Assembly: GCA_016802295.1 (NCBI GenBank)
Contig: JAESIW010000020.1
Coordinates: 3,329,909 to 3,393,908 of the forward strand
Length of the DNA: 64,000 nt
Direction: 5' to 3'
Source: Brachionus rotundiformis
Lineage: Eukaryota > Rotifera > Eurotatoria > Ploima > Brachionidae
Shown: piece after piece, positions 34,701 to 45,500 of the stretch
Layout: every line of letters starts with the position of its first letter
How positions within the stretch are numbered: the stretch's first letter is position 1
Notes under the pieces: generated by a model
What the model saw: the letters and a program-made list of their open reading frames with translations, nothing else
The model's database searches: none
Told to the model about the DNA's origin: nothing
Program-made: the position numbers and the translations under genes

Positions 34701-36059
34701 TAAAGGAAACATTTATGATTGATACTGGTATTTTTTCGAATCAAAACAATGAAGAAAAATCAGAAGTTTCAGTATGCACATCAGACAGTTCTGATTCAGA
34801 TGATTATCTAAGCGAAAATACAAAATTTTTTGATGCTTATGAGACGCCTGACAAATTGTATGAGGAAACAAACAAGGAAAAAATTGAAAGAGATAAAAAA
34901 ATAAGTGAATTGAGGAAAAAAATTTTAAACATTGGTTCAAAAAAGTCTTCATTACGACTGGATTTGGTAAAATAGAAAATAATAAAACAAAATTTTGTCT
35001 AATATTGATAATTTAAGAAAAAATTGGAGGAAACAATTAGCGTGGAAGAAAAAATTGAAGCACCAGCAGAGCCAATGGTGAAAACATTCGCTGTAAGATT
35101 TTTAAAAATTGTTTTGACAAATTACTAAAAATTTTGATTAGATGAAAAAAGAAGAGGATAAAGTTCAAAAAGATATGTACATGGAAAATCGCAATAAAGC
35201 TTTACTTCGCTTAAAAGAGTATAAAATGGTACTTTTTTAAAATTTACTTTGGAAAATATTTTTTATTTTTGATATTTGTAAAATAAAGAAAAAGATGAAA
35301 GATTCAGGTGTGGGTTCAATGAATTCACTAGTTTCGTTTTCAAAACCAACAGAGAGCGAAAAACCAACCAAAAAGCCTTATGTTCCAAAAAGCAAACAGC
35401 GCATTTTACCACCAAGTTCTAGCCAAAAAATAAAAATTTTCAAGAAAGAAGAAAATGTTGCTCCTGAAGGATTAAATAATGAATTAGTTCTAAATACTGC
35501 AAAAATACCGCCACCTCCTCCACCGCCATTACCACCGCCATTGAAAGAACTGACATCAGAAAGCATACCAGTACCTCCTCCATTACCACTTGATACTTCA
35601 AATAAGCCTTTTTCTGCACCCCCTCCTCCTCCTCCTTTACCACCGCCACCACCACCACCTCTTTTAATTTCAGAAATGACAGAAAAACCTATAAAAGCAA
35701 AAGAAATTCAGACAAAAATGGATAAACCAAAAGAAAACACCAAGGTTGAGTTCGATTTAAATGAAATTAAGAATTTTAAATTTAAAAAATCAACCAAATC
35801 TGCTCCTAAAAAAGAAAAATCGCCAATTAATCAATTCAACTCTTGGGAAACTCTAATGAACGAAATAAGAACCAACGGGGGCCGTAAGTTGAAGAATACT
35901 ACAAATAAAGCCTCTGAACGAAAAACTAAATGTGATCTGGATCTACCTCACAAATCCAAATTTGAATTGGATTTGACTTCAATTTTAAGTGAACGAAGCA
36001 AATTTTTTAATTTAGATGACGAGGAAGGCTCTGAGTCAGACGCCTCGTGGGATAACTAA
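31710..36059 (+). CDS. JMY: JMY/WHAMM-type actin nucleation-promoting factor, 858 aa
   Basis: Six exons: 31710-31862, 32044-32990, 34423-34966, 35018-35092, 35142-35228 and 35289-36059. The N-terminus (DEWLAIKTNKFK...TREHNRVATDD) matches the JMY/WHAMM N-terminal domain. YTVEQLYLIHQHFCQVASEL and a long helical, coiled-coil middle follow. The last exon has two polyproline tracts (about residues 676 and 712-727), a WH2 motif (WETLMNEIRTNGGRKLK, about 787-806), an amphipathic connector (LTSILSERSKFF) and an acidic tail ending SDASWDN with the Trp needed for Arp2/3 binding. Such proteins activate Arp2/3 and may nucleate actin directly, on ER-Golgi membranes or autophagosomes. I cannot choose between JMY and WHAMM; one ancestral gene is likely. 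The second intron (1.4 kb) contains an antisense retrotransposon relic. AATAAA lies near 36226. Confidence 0.88.
33100..33519 (-). mobile_element. Non-LTR reverse transcriptase C-terminal relic in a JMY intron
   Basis: A 139-residue open frame on the minus strand begins MVRPQLECAMQAWKPNKKMV and continues VQEPVTKIPLTLRG, LLKIGLTKLSEKRMRGDL and IEMYKPGNGLEK. This is the region after the catalytic core of jockey/CR1-type reverse transcriptases ('LVRPHLEYAVQAWSPYLKKD...RRLRGDLIETYK'). The catalytic YADD core is absent. The frame is still open but truncated at both ends, so it is a 5'-truncated insertion. It lies antisense within the host intron. Confidence 0.8.
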
Positions 36060-36669
36060 ATGGTTTATTAATGTACAAATTATTAATATTGTTTAATTTT
36101 TTTTATTGTACCATATACAATTTGTTCTAAATGGTCTGGAATGTAAGTGAAAGAGCTTAATCAAATTCATTAGCTTATTATTACCAAATCTGATTTCAAT
36201 TTTAATTTTAATTTTAATTTTTCCAAATAAATAAAATCTTCAACTAAAATAAAAATGTTTATTTTTTCATTTAGCTATTTACACTATTAGATCGTTAAAT
36301 TTTTCGTACTTTGTTTGTGAATTGTATTTATTATAATAAAATTGAAGACTAATTTTTTCATTAAAAATTTTTTTATACTTTTTCTATATTTCTGGCCATT
36401 CAATTTTTGCAATTAAACTTCAAGATTAATCAGCAGGTTAGTGCTCTTGTAATGAAGACCGATTAGCAGTTCTTAAAATTTTACAAATTAAAAAAAATGC
36501 ATCAATCCACCATTTGAGCTAATAAGTTATTTTTTTAATTCAAAAAATTAAACATTTATTGTAAAATGATTTATATTTTCATAAAATTAGACTTTTTTAT
36601 TAACTAAATTTTATATTAAATTGCGTAATTTTATGTATGATCTAGTTCATATTAAAAAAAACAAAATTA
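36060..36669. other. 3' flank of the JMY-like gene
   Basis: Contains AATAAA near 36226 and a short run of TTTTAA units at about 36197-36220. Nothing else is recognised. Confidence 0.55.
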
Positions 36670-37770
36670 GAAAACCTCTATAACTTAATACAAGTGGCAG
36701 TAGTAGAACATACAGCAGCTTGAATAAACTCAAGCAAAGCTCTATTGAGCCATAGCAGTCGCTTAGTAATTAATCGCCATTCAACCATGAAGCTTCTTTT
36801 TTTCACATTTGGAGCAGTAACAACACTGTTTGGTAAATTGTACCACGTATTTACCACTCTATTCACCAAGAAATTTGATCTTGGGAGATATTTTAACTTT
36901 TCGCGCTGTAGTGCTTTAGTTTGTATTCTCAGATTGTATCTTCTTTATTACGATTTAGGATCTTGATAGAAATTTATGTCATTCTTTAGTTTGATAATAT
37001 CATGGCCATATATTAGCTTATAAAATTGTATCACGTCAGCTCGAGTCCTTCTTGTCTGTAAATCTGACAATTCCAGTTTTTTTTTAATCTCTCTTTGAAT
37101 ACTAAATTTTGAAACTCAGGGATCAGCTTTGTTGCTATTCTCTGAATTTTTTCCAAATCTTTAATGTTTTTTTTCAAGATATGAACACCAAAGATTTATG
37201 GAATGATTCTAAGTTAGGTCTAACAAGGGATGTGTACAACATTTACTCGCATTCTTAAATTTAATGGTCTTTCTAATCATTGCTAATTCTTTATTTGCCT
37301 TAGTTATAAAGCTCTATATTTGATTATCCCACTTTAGGTATTTGTCACAGTTTGCTTTTACCAGTGGATCATTACTTGACGTGTAATGCAAATGCAAAGC
37401 AAATGGCCAAATAATGATCCTTATTACTTATTATTGTTTAACTTAGTTGGCCATTTATTTGACCATGAAGACTTATTGTCAATATAATCTTGCATTTTTT
37501 TAAATATCATCAATGCTTTTAATCATAGACTTGTTATAACGCCATATGGCGCCAAAAGTTTCTCAGCTTTTGAACCACTTTTTATTATTAATTGAATCCA
37601 TTTTTTCTTTTTTAATTTTTTTCTGCCATCAATCCAATAAAACTTAAAACCAAAAAAAATCCCAGAAAAATTCAAATCTATTCGTTGTTAATTCTTTATT
37701 TGCATTGGTGATAAAGTTCTTTATTTGATTATCCTTGTGGTACTCCACTTTATACATTATTCATCTACCC
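36670..37770 (-). mobile_element. Decayed non-LTR retrotransposon (reverse transcriptase), longest relic
   Basis: Minus-strand pieces occur in the expected order. GVPQG (near 37730) comes from the conserved core. Next are DNQIKNFITNANKEL and IFKKMQDYIDNKSSWSNKW, then NQI.SFITKANKELAMIRKT near 37300. LEKIQRIATKLIPEFQNL and RADVIQFYKLIYG follow, and last NRVVNTWYNLPNSVVTAPNV near 36790. Stops and frameshifts break it repeatedly, and the FIT(N/K)ANKEL segment occurs twice, so two insertions or an internal duplication are combined. The pattern is that of jockey/CR1-type elements. Confidence 0.75.
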
Positions 37771-38341
37771 ACAATTAATTAAAGGATTTCGTTATTTGCC
37801 AATAGAATAATTAATGAAGATCATTTTACTATTTTAATAAGAACAAAATTTAGGTTAAAATCTATTTAGATTTAAATTTTACTTAAATGTATTATTAGAT
37901 ATATTTTTAGGGATAAATATAATAAGACAACTAAAAAGACGAGAGAATTTGTACATATTTTTGAGATCAATTTATACTTAAAAAGTTTAAAAGACTCAAT
38001 TTATTCAATATTTTAGAAATTTTTTTTTAAAAAATAGTTTTAATGAATCTTTTTTGATATAGAGACATGAATTAGAATACAAAATCATAATGGTAATGAT
38101 ATCAAATAATAAAAATCATAGACAAATTTGTGAAATTTTTGACCCAAGGACTAAAAAATTTGATATATTTTATTTATTAATAGAAATTTTTTAATTCACT
38201 AAAATATATAACTCAGATTTAAAAACTTAAGTTAATTTAATAATGACTAAAATTTTTCTATGAATGCTTAATAAAATTTTAAAGCAATATTATCAAAAAT
38301 TTTAAATTCAAAAAAACTCAGATATCCAAGGATCCCAATAT
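37771..38341. other. Intergenic, upstream of the ACAD9-like gene
   Basis: A+T-rich, no gene seen. Confidence 0.55.
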
Positions 38342-38361
38342 TAAATTTCCCTTTTTCCCAG
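38342..38361 (+). promoter_or_regulatory. Strong acceptor-like site before the ACAD9-like ATG
   Basis: TTTCCCTTTTTCCCAG is the best pyrimidine tract plus AG in this part of the window. The AG ends at 38361 and the ATG follows at 38368. As the gene itself has no introns, this may be a spliced-leader acceptor or the end of a 5'UTR intron. Confidence 0.45.
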
Positions 38362-38367
38362 AATATA

Positions 38368-40344
38368 ATGCTGAGACGGTCTTTGTTTAAAGGCTCGATT
38401 GAAAGTCTACAACAAAGATACTTTTCGATTCGAATAGCTCGCCAACAAAAGAATAAAAATCTAGACATATCTACTGACCAAGAGCAAAATGCCAATCAGA
38501 AAATAAGTACGGACAAGTCAAATCGAGACTTTTTAAAGCGCTTATATTCAAAACCAAAACAGCTTCGTAATGAACCTTTTATCAAAAGTCTTTTCAAAGG
38601 CGAATATTTGTATGATTATCTGAAATTTCCCGAATACGAACACAACATAGTTTACCAGACATTGATGGAAAAACATATTCAACCAGTTGAAAATTATTTC
38701 AAATCGTCAAATTACGCCAAAATAATTAACCAAAATGGAAACTTTAGCCTTGAAGCCATCTCTGATTTTCGAAATTTAGGTATATTCTCAAAATGCTTAC
38801 CTTCCGAATACAATGGAGGTGAGCTTGACTCAACTGGTTTTGCCAGATTAATCGAAGAAACATCCACATATCCTAGTCTGGGGATCAATTTAATTAATTC
38901 ACAACAACTGGTAGTTAAATCGCTATTGACCTATGGCACCAAAGAACAAAAAGATAAATATTTGCCACTAATTGGTAGGGGAGAAATCAATACAGGCTTT
39001 TGTTACAGTGAAATTAATAATAGTTTTGAGCCGGCAAACTTTGAGCTCTCGGCAAGAATAGGCTCGATCAAGGGTGAAAAAATCTACACTCTCAATGGAC
39101 AAAAGACTTGGGTAGCTTTGTTGAGTAATGATTGCATTGAAGATTCTCTTTTGGTCACGTTTGCCAAAACTCAGATTGAAAATTCCGATAGATTGGACGC
39201 GTTTTTAGTCTCTGCAAAAACACCTGGTGTTTCTATTGAAAAAGTATTGTCCAATCATAATGGTCTGAATCTTTACCAAGTTAGTTTTAGGGAAGTTATC
39301 TTAGACAAAGAGAATATTTTGGGAGAAAATGGAGATGGCTTTGACATCTCGAGTAAAATTTTTGATCAATCACGTTATCTAATTGGAGCTGTTTGCATTG
39401 GCTTATTGAAAAATTTATACAAACAAACAATTGATTTTTGCATCCAAACATACCGCTTTGGTAAATCGATTTCTGAGTTTCCGCTTGTCAAGTCTCGATT
39501 GGCAAGTATCGAGCAAAAATTGTACACAATGGAGAGCATGACTTATCTCACAGCTGGCATTGTTGATACATACGAAATACCTGATGTTGGATGCGAGTCG
39601 GCTTTGTCCAAAATTTTCTGTACCGAAACATTGAGAGAGTGTGTATCGATTTGTTTGGACATTATGGCCATGGGGCAATTTAAAAATTTAGACATTTTAA
39701 CTCAAAAATACCTATCAGATGTTAACTATTTGATAAATGCATTGAACACTAATGACTTGTTAAGACTTTATGTCGGAACCAATGGTCTCGTATTGTCTGG
39801 TGCTGAATTTGGTGAAGAGCTGAGCAAAGTTAGAAATCCGTTCAAGTATCCAGGCTTTGTACTGAAACAGATTTTGATTAATCACAAGATGGTTCGTTCA
39901 GCAAAAAAAAAAATGCCTGAATACTTTTACCTTTGGGAGCATGTGCATCCATCATTGCAAGAGCCAGTATCGATCCTAGAGCAATCGGCAGTTAAGCTCA
40001 TGATGGCTGCCAAGTCGACAATAATCAATCATGGCCGGGATGTTATTGACAACCAAGTACCATTGGCCATGTTAGCTGATATGGCAATGCATATTTACGC
40101 CATGAATTCCGCTATTGCCAGAGCATCTAGATCATATTCAATAGGCTTGCCGAATAGCCAACATGAAGTGGCACTTGTCTTTGTTCAATGCCAAGAGTCC
40201 GGGCGTATTGTTGATGAGATTCATGCAGATATTATCAGTTCCAGGGGAGGAGAAGGTCTCAATAACACTAGATTCAATATAGCTGACAATGTCCTTAAGG
40301 TCAAAAATCACACGGCTTCTCACTCTATTTCACGAAATTATTAA
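38368..40344 (+). CDS. ACAD9: ACAD9-like acyl-CoA dehydrogenase family protein, probably catalytically dead, 658 aa
   Basis: Intronless. The Arg-rich start (MLRRSLFKGSIESLQQRYFS) suggests a mitochondrial presequence. Family landmarks: GIFSKCLPSEYNGGELDS, LLTYGTKEQKDKYLPLI, LGENGDGFDISSKIF and YTMESMTYLTAG, the last identical to ACAD9 over MESMTYLTAG. The C-terminal ACAD9/VLCAD domain has IARASRSYSIGLPNSQHE. Several catalytic landmarks are altered. The FEGTNEILR site carrying the catalytic Glu reads NALNTNDLLR, putting Leu459 at the Glu position. The FAD-contact Arg of 'CTRKQF' is replaced (CIQTYRF). 'CLTEPASGSDA' is CYSEINNSFEPA. ACAD9 also serves in complex I assembly with ECSIT, which does not need dehydrogenase activity. 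RGP1 follows 117 bases later on the same strand, and AATAAA is at about 40349. Confidence 0.88.
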   Translation: MLRRSLFKGSIESLQQRYFSIRIARQQKNKNLDISTDQEQNANQKISTDKSNRDFLKRLYSKPKQLRNEPFIKSLFKGEYLYDYLKFPEYEHNIVYQTLMEKHIQPVENYFKSSNYAKIINQNGNFSLEAISDFRNLGIFSKCLPSEYNGGELDSTGFARLIEETSTYPSLGINLINSQQLVVKSLLTYGTKEQKDKYLPLIGRGEINTGFCYSEINNSFEPANFELSARIGSIKGEKIYTLNGQKTWVALLSNDCIEDSLLVTFAKTQIENSDRLDAFLVSAKTPGVSIEKVLSNHNGLNLYQVSFREVILDKENILGENGDGFDISSKIFDQSRYLIGAVCIGLLKNLYKQTIDFCIQTYRFGKSISEFPLVKSRLASIEQKLYTMESMTYLTAGIVDTYEIPDVGCESALSKIFCTETLRECVSICLDIMAMGQFKNLDILTQKYLSDVNYLINALNTNDLLRLYVGTNGLVLSGAEFGEELSKVRNPFKYPGFVLKQILINHKMVRSAKKKMPEYFYLWEHVHPSLQEPVSILEQSAVKLMMAAKSTIINHGRDVIDNQVPLAMLADMAMHIYAMNSAIARASRSYSIGLPNSQHEVALVFVQCQESGRIVDEIHADIISSRGGEGLNNTRFNIADNVLKVKNHTASHSISRNY

Positions 40345-40461
40345 AAAATAAAATTTTTATAAACTGATTATTATTTTTTATTTAAAATTAGATTGTTTTA
40401 AATCAATCGAAAATTGAAATACTATTTTTTATTTAAAAAAAAAATAATTTTAACTTTAGAT
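40345..40461 (+). promoter_or_regulatory. Short intercistronic gap, ACAD9-like to RGP1, with acceptor-like site
   Basis: Only 117 bases separate the two coding regions. The gap has an AATAAA near its start and TTTTAACTTTAG near its end, its AG only two bases before the RGP1 ATG. The layout fits an operon resolved by polyadenylation and spliced-leader trans-splicing. No spliced-leader gene is visible in the window. Confidence 0.4.
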
Positions 40462-42692
40462 ATGATAGAAGTAGAAGCCGATATACTGCGTGGAAGTTGT
40501 ACGCCGGTGTTTTTTGTCGGCGAAGAGATAAAATGCGAAATAAAATTCAAAAGCTTAACCAAAATGCCAGAGGTAAAAAATCACGATGACCATAAGCTTA
40601 AAATGTCCGAATCAATGTTTTCGATTTTGTCGAATCAGTCTCAAACAGCATCGGCACCATCAACTCCTATTTTGGATAATAATTATTTTACCAAAAGAGA
40701 AATTAGCCAAGAAGATGAAAATTTCATAATTGTCTGGTCTTGTGCACAAATTGACTGTAATTGTTTCATTGATGAATCTAAAGTAATGTTGCCAAAAGAT
40801 CCTCTTAGGTATAATATAGCTGAAAAAGTGGGCGATAGCTCGGTAACATCCTTTCAGCCCAACAAAGACCGCCTGGGTATATCAATATTTTCATCTAAGC
40901 CGAAAATTTTATTCTGCAATCTTCTTTTGAGACCAGGAGAAGAAAAATCTTGTATAACTAACAAATTACTAAAATAAATTATTATTTTTTAATTATTTGA
41001 ATTTAGTTATTTATAGTGAAAAGTTGCCTTACGATTTGGCACCTACATTTCGCGGTCAATTCGCTCGCTATTCCTATAAACTTACAATAGGTGTCCAAAA
41101 ATTAAATGGAAGCACCCAACTGCTAAGACTTCCATTCCGAGTTTATATGCTGATGGGTATTTGATATTACTTTGTTAATTGATCTGGTTAATAAATTATC
41201 TTTAGACTTTGATAAATATATTCCAAGTATGGTCAACTTAGAAGGAGAATATGATTATACTGAAAAACGAGACTCGATTGTATCACAATCGGCTGATGTT
41301 GACTCGTTTGAATCTTCATACGAGTCACCAAATCCTTTTAAAATTGATGAAAAAAATGGTCATGAAGAACTTGAGTATGCGCTACAAGTTCTGGAAGATC
41401 TTACGGCTAGGATGAATGTTAGTAAGTATAAATTTTAAACTTAAAAAGGAGATTTTTATTTGTAGAAAGTTTAAAAAAAAACTTTTTTAATACAATTTTT
41501 TAAAAAAATATATTCAAACATAATCACTCTTCGATCTAAAAAATAAACATTAATTTAAATTGATACTATCCGGTCAAAGTGATATATTTTCTGTTTTTTT
41601 TCTATTTTTTTATGGATAGTTATTTTTAAGAAAAATTGGAATAGTAAAAGTCATTCAAATAACTTATATCTTCAAAAAAAAAAGTCATTTAAGAAATGTC
41701 TCTAAATCAAAAAATCTTTTAATTTAATTTATTTATTTGGAGGTTTTTATACTTAAAAAAAACATTAAAAATGATAATGACTTGTAAAAAATATGGCACG
41801 AACCATGTTTGACCATAGTATCATAGGTAATTCAGCATCTTTTTCTCCACAGTTTTAAAAAAACAAACAATTAATTTATTTTAATGAATTTTATTATTCA
41901 AAAAAATTAAAATAATAAAAGCCTTTTTTTTCATTAATTAATCGTGATCATAATGGATCTACTTTTTAAATGATTAGATCCTTTTTGGAAACCGTTATTT
42001 AGTTTAACCACTTTTAATATTTTTTCCATTATTATTAATCTTTCAAAAGGTCATTACAGCGTGGCAAATGACGACGGCAAGATTGTCAAAATTACAATGG
42101 TTAAAACAAATTATAAAATAGGAGATAAAATAATTGGATTTTTAGATTTCAGTGAAGCTCAGGTTCCATGTGTAGAAGTAGTTTTTTATCTTAGATTTTT
42201 TATTATCTTATCAATTTCCACAAGTTTAAAGTAACCCTTCAAAGTGAAGAGATAATTTCAGAAGAATGTCGAAAAAAACCCACGCAACATCTGTCGAGTG
42301 TTCACTCTCATGTTGAGCTCAAAGAGCATTGTCTTTTTTTGAAAAAAAGTGATTTTAGTGTTCAAGTTCCGGTGAACATAACACCAACATTTGTTTCTGA
42401 TATTGGTATTTTTAAACAATTAAAAAAATGAGTGATAAATTAAATGAAAAAATTGTTAGTGTCCCTTAGATGGAGGCTTCGCTTTGAATTTGCATTATCA
42501 AAAATTAGAATTCAAAATATTCAGAGGTCCAATGACTCAGCGATTAGTGTCTCTTGGCGACCACCCAATTCACTTCCTGTTGAAATAATATCTTGGGATT
42601 TACCGATAGTTTTGCATCCTTTTGACCCGTTCGTAGCATCTGACCTAATACATTCATCGCATCAAGAGAGCAATAATTTAATTCTAAATTAA
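40462..42692 (+). CDS. RGP1: RAB6A-GEF complex partner RGP1, 465 aa
   Basis: Six exons: 40462-40951, 41007-41156, 41206-41421, 42050-42177, 42225-42405 and 42460-42692, all in phase. It begins MIEVEADILRG. The Rgp1 (arrestin-like) landmarks follow in order: ACTIN-like WSCAQIDCNCFIDESKV, PKILFCNLLLRPGEEKS, YSEKLPYDLAPTFRGQFARY, YKLTIGVQKLNG, then NYKIGDKIIGFLDFSEAQVP, HVELKEHC and VSLRWRLRFEFALSK. It ends near WDLPIVLHPFDP. RGP1 with RIC1 forms the nucleotide exchange factor that activates Rab6 at the Golgi for retrograde transport. It is somewhat longer than human (391), mainly from Ser-rich insertions in exons 1 and 3. The start was chosen at the Met matching the family N-terminus; an in-frame upstream extension is open but untypical. 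Confidence 0.93.
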
Positions 42693-43484
42693 TTATAAAT
42701 AATATTTTAAATTCCTTTTTTATCTCAATTATTTTAAAGTACTTTAAATGGTAACATTTTATCTTTTTTTTTTTTGGTGTTTTATTTATTTCGAAATCTT
42801 GAAAAGAAATAAATTTTTATAATTATTAATTTATAAAATTTGATCTTAATATTTATCACTATTAGTAAGGTATGGTCTTTTTCATCGAAAGTATTTACCA
42901 AGCATAAGCAGAATTAATGTGCTTTATATTAAAAATGTACTTTTGAATTTAAAATGACAACTTTTATAAGCTTTTAAATAAATAATTGATAACCTAATTT
43001 TTTTGATAGATACATTTTTAATCAATCAAATTGCTCACTGATTGTAAAACTTAGTTTAATTATTTTTCATTGTCTAATTTCTAAATTTAAATGTTTAATC
43101 GCAAAAAAATCTATTTTTATTTTTTTCCATAAGAAATATTTCAGAAAAATAAATAAAATTGTTTTTAAAAATAAAAATAAGATAATTCTGAAGTGAAATT
43201 TTTATTTTTCTTAATTGTTAGAGTTAAATCTCGATTGTCAAGTTTTTTTTAGTTGATCAAGATAAAAAAGAAGTTAAAAATGCAGCTCAAATCTAAGCAA
43301 AATAACAAATTTATATAGTTAAAACTTTTAAAATTAGATTCATGTTTAATTTTAGCCATAACTCAACATGCTGATAAATTACCAAGTTTTATAAGCTCAA
43401 GAGACCTGAGAAAAAAGAGATCATTTTATGTATAGTTTAATTATGCATTCTATTTTTTAGATAAAATTATTTCGCTTGTCAAAA
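42693..43484. other. Intergenic between RGP1 and the perilipin-like gene
   Basis: A+T-rich. A pyrimidine-rich acceptor-like site (CTATTTTTTAG, AG ending at 43460) precedes the next ATG by 24 bases. No other signal is recognised. Confidence 0.5.
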
Positions 43485-45500
43485 ATGGATGAACCTCAAT
43501 CATGTGCCATTAGCAACAAGCATTTGGCATTTCCTGACAGAGTAAAATCAATTCCCATTGTTTTTTCCACTTGTTTTTGGCTTTCCAAAAACTATAAGAA
43601 AATAAAAGAAAAAAATTTTGTCACTAAAAGAACATGCACTCTTGCCGAATCTACCATTAAGACAAGCATTGATCTAGCATCGCCAATATTGGGTAGATTT
43701 AAGGATCAAGTCGATCAATTAGACAGCCTTGCTTGTAATCAACTAGAAAAGATTGAGAATGCATTCCCAATAGTTAAAAGAAATCCTGATCAGATAATTG
43801 ACCAAGGCAAAGGCTTATTGGCCAGTTGGACCATTCAACCAGCTGTCAACAAAATACAAAATATAAAAAATTTGAGCGAAAAAAAGTGCAAATTTGTCAA
43901 AAACATTTATCACACGTCCAGTGAATATGCAGATATAAGACTGATAATAAACAAATTTTTAGACATGACCGAAAATTTGGTGAAAGATAATCTGTCGGAA
44001 GATTACAAAAAGCAGAATTTTCACCTATCGAATGATTTTTGCTCGATTAGCGAGAGAGCACAAATTTTATCTATTATTTTGTATAATTTATTTATAAATA
44101 AGTTTCAACAAAATATAAACAAATTTTTTGAATTGCTGGCCAACTTTTTAGTAAACTTTTTTAAACTGGCCGATTTAATGCAAAAAATGAAGACAAATGC
44201 ACACAATCGTCTACAGAATAGGTTCTACGTTACCAAGGATAAAATTGAATTTTACAAGCAATACATAGATTTGCTTAAAAAACAATTCATGGTCCAAGAT
44301 GGCCGTTCACTGGAACACATTAATGTAAATAGACCTTTTTTTATAAACATATTAGACTATCAGATAATCCTAAAATTTTATCATGACCACCAAAAAATAA
44401 AATTTTAATGGTGACCAAATATATGCGCTTGAATGTTGGTCATTTAGAAAAAACCTCAAGTTTACCAATTGGTCTGGTTTAGGTATTGTTTTGGATAATT
44501 AGAAATTCAGCGATCAAGATCAAATTAAAACTTAAAGCAGAAAATCCAAAATTGATTAAATCATACTAAATAAATATCTTTGAAGATTCGATGTCTATTA
44601 TGTAGTGAAATTTTTTCATAAAATCTTTGACTACCATCATGTAGACTGGACAGATCGTCAATATTAAATAGCAAATCGTTTAGATATATATTTAATAATT
44701 TTAATCCAAAAGTAGATACTTAAAAATTTATCAAATTGAAAAAAGTCTGGAGTCTTTTTTTAGGATTTACTGAAAAACAAATCAAACAAACTGAATAAAA
44801 ATTAAAAATATTTAAATTTAAGTCTTTAGAAGAGCGTACCAAGATTATAGTTCGGCGAAATATTGGAAATTTGGTCACAATTTGCAGAATAATCAAATCC
44901 AAGTTCGAAAGTCTGAGACCGATTTTTGGCCAAAATTGGATCAGTGTTACACTTAACCAAATTGTGTCCGACATCATTCACTTAATAAACAAAGTACATA
45001 AATAATTAAATTAATTTTTAAGATTTTATATTTTTAAATGTACTAAATACAGTGTAGATAAGAGTAATTTTTTTATTTTGTTCATTTTTCTATAGCCCGA
45101 TGGTTCTGTAAGTGAATACATAAAAAGTCTATTAGTTGAATGTACCCAAACAATAGATAGAATACAGAATTTAAAAAAAGCCCTTGCTAATCTTAATTCA
45201 TCGATCTTGCAGTGGGTTGTGCCAAATTTTGACGCATTTGGAGTTTTGGAAGAGTTCGATGATGATGTAAGTGATGACTGCCGCGGTCCATTTTCCGACC
45301 CAAAGTTTAGAAACTCGGCAGATATGCTCCTAATGGACAGATTTGAAAGATACAGAACTCTTTTTTATTTGGAAAATGAGTTTTTTGATTCCCATTTTAG
45401 ACCTATTCAAATTTATGAGGCCGCCTATACACCAACAAGCAAAACAACCAGTCCATCCAATTGCTCTACATGCTTTTCGCCGAACGACAGCAGTTTATAA
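43485..45500 (+). CDS. Perilipin-like lipid droplet protein, 471 aa
   Basis: Three exons: 43485-44324, 44823-44993 and 45096-45500; all joins are at phase 0. The N-terminal PAT-type region has SIPIVFSTCFWLSKNYKKIK, then TCTLAESTIKTSIDLASPIL, and the hallmark LDSLACNQLEKIENAFPIV at about 80-98 (vertebrate 'LDxLACKxLDxLExxxPxL'). The middle is helical with amphipathic stretches. Exon 2 (RTKIIVRRNIGNLVTICRII) was found only by phase and codon character. The C-terminus is acidic then Ser/Thr-rich, ending FSPNDSSL. Perilipins coat lipid droplets and gate lipase access. Which of the perilipin 1-5 (or insect Lsd) types it matches cannot be told. The ORF on the opposite strand over exon 2 is a shadow. 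Confidence 0.82.

Noticed and set aside
35378..35658. Gly- and Val-rich minus-strand frames opposite the JMY-like gene
   Set aside because: They are antisense readings of the polyproline tracts.
44720..44977. 85-residue minus-strand frame
   Set aside because: It lies opposite perilipin-like exon 44823-44993, whose phase fits both neighbouring exons exactly.
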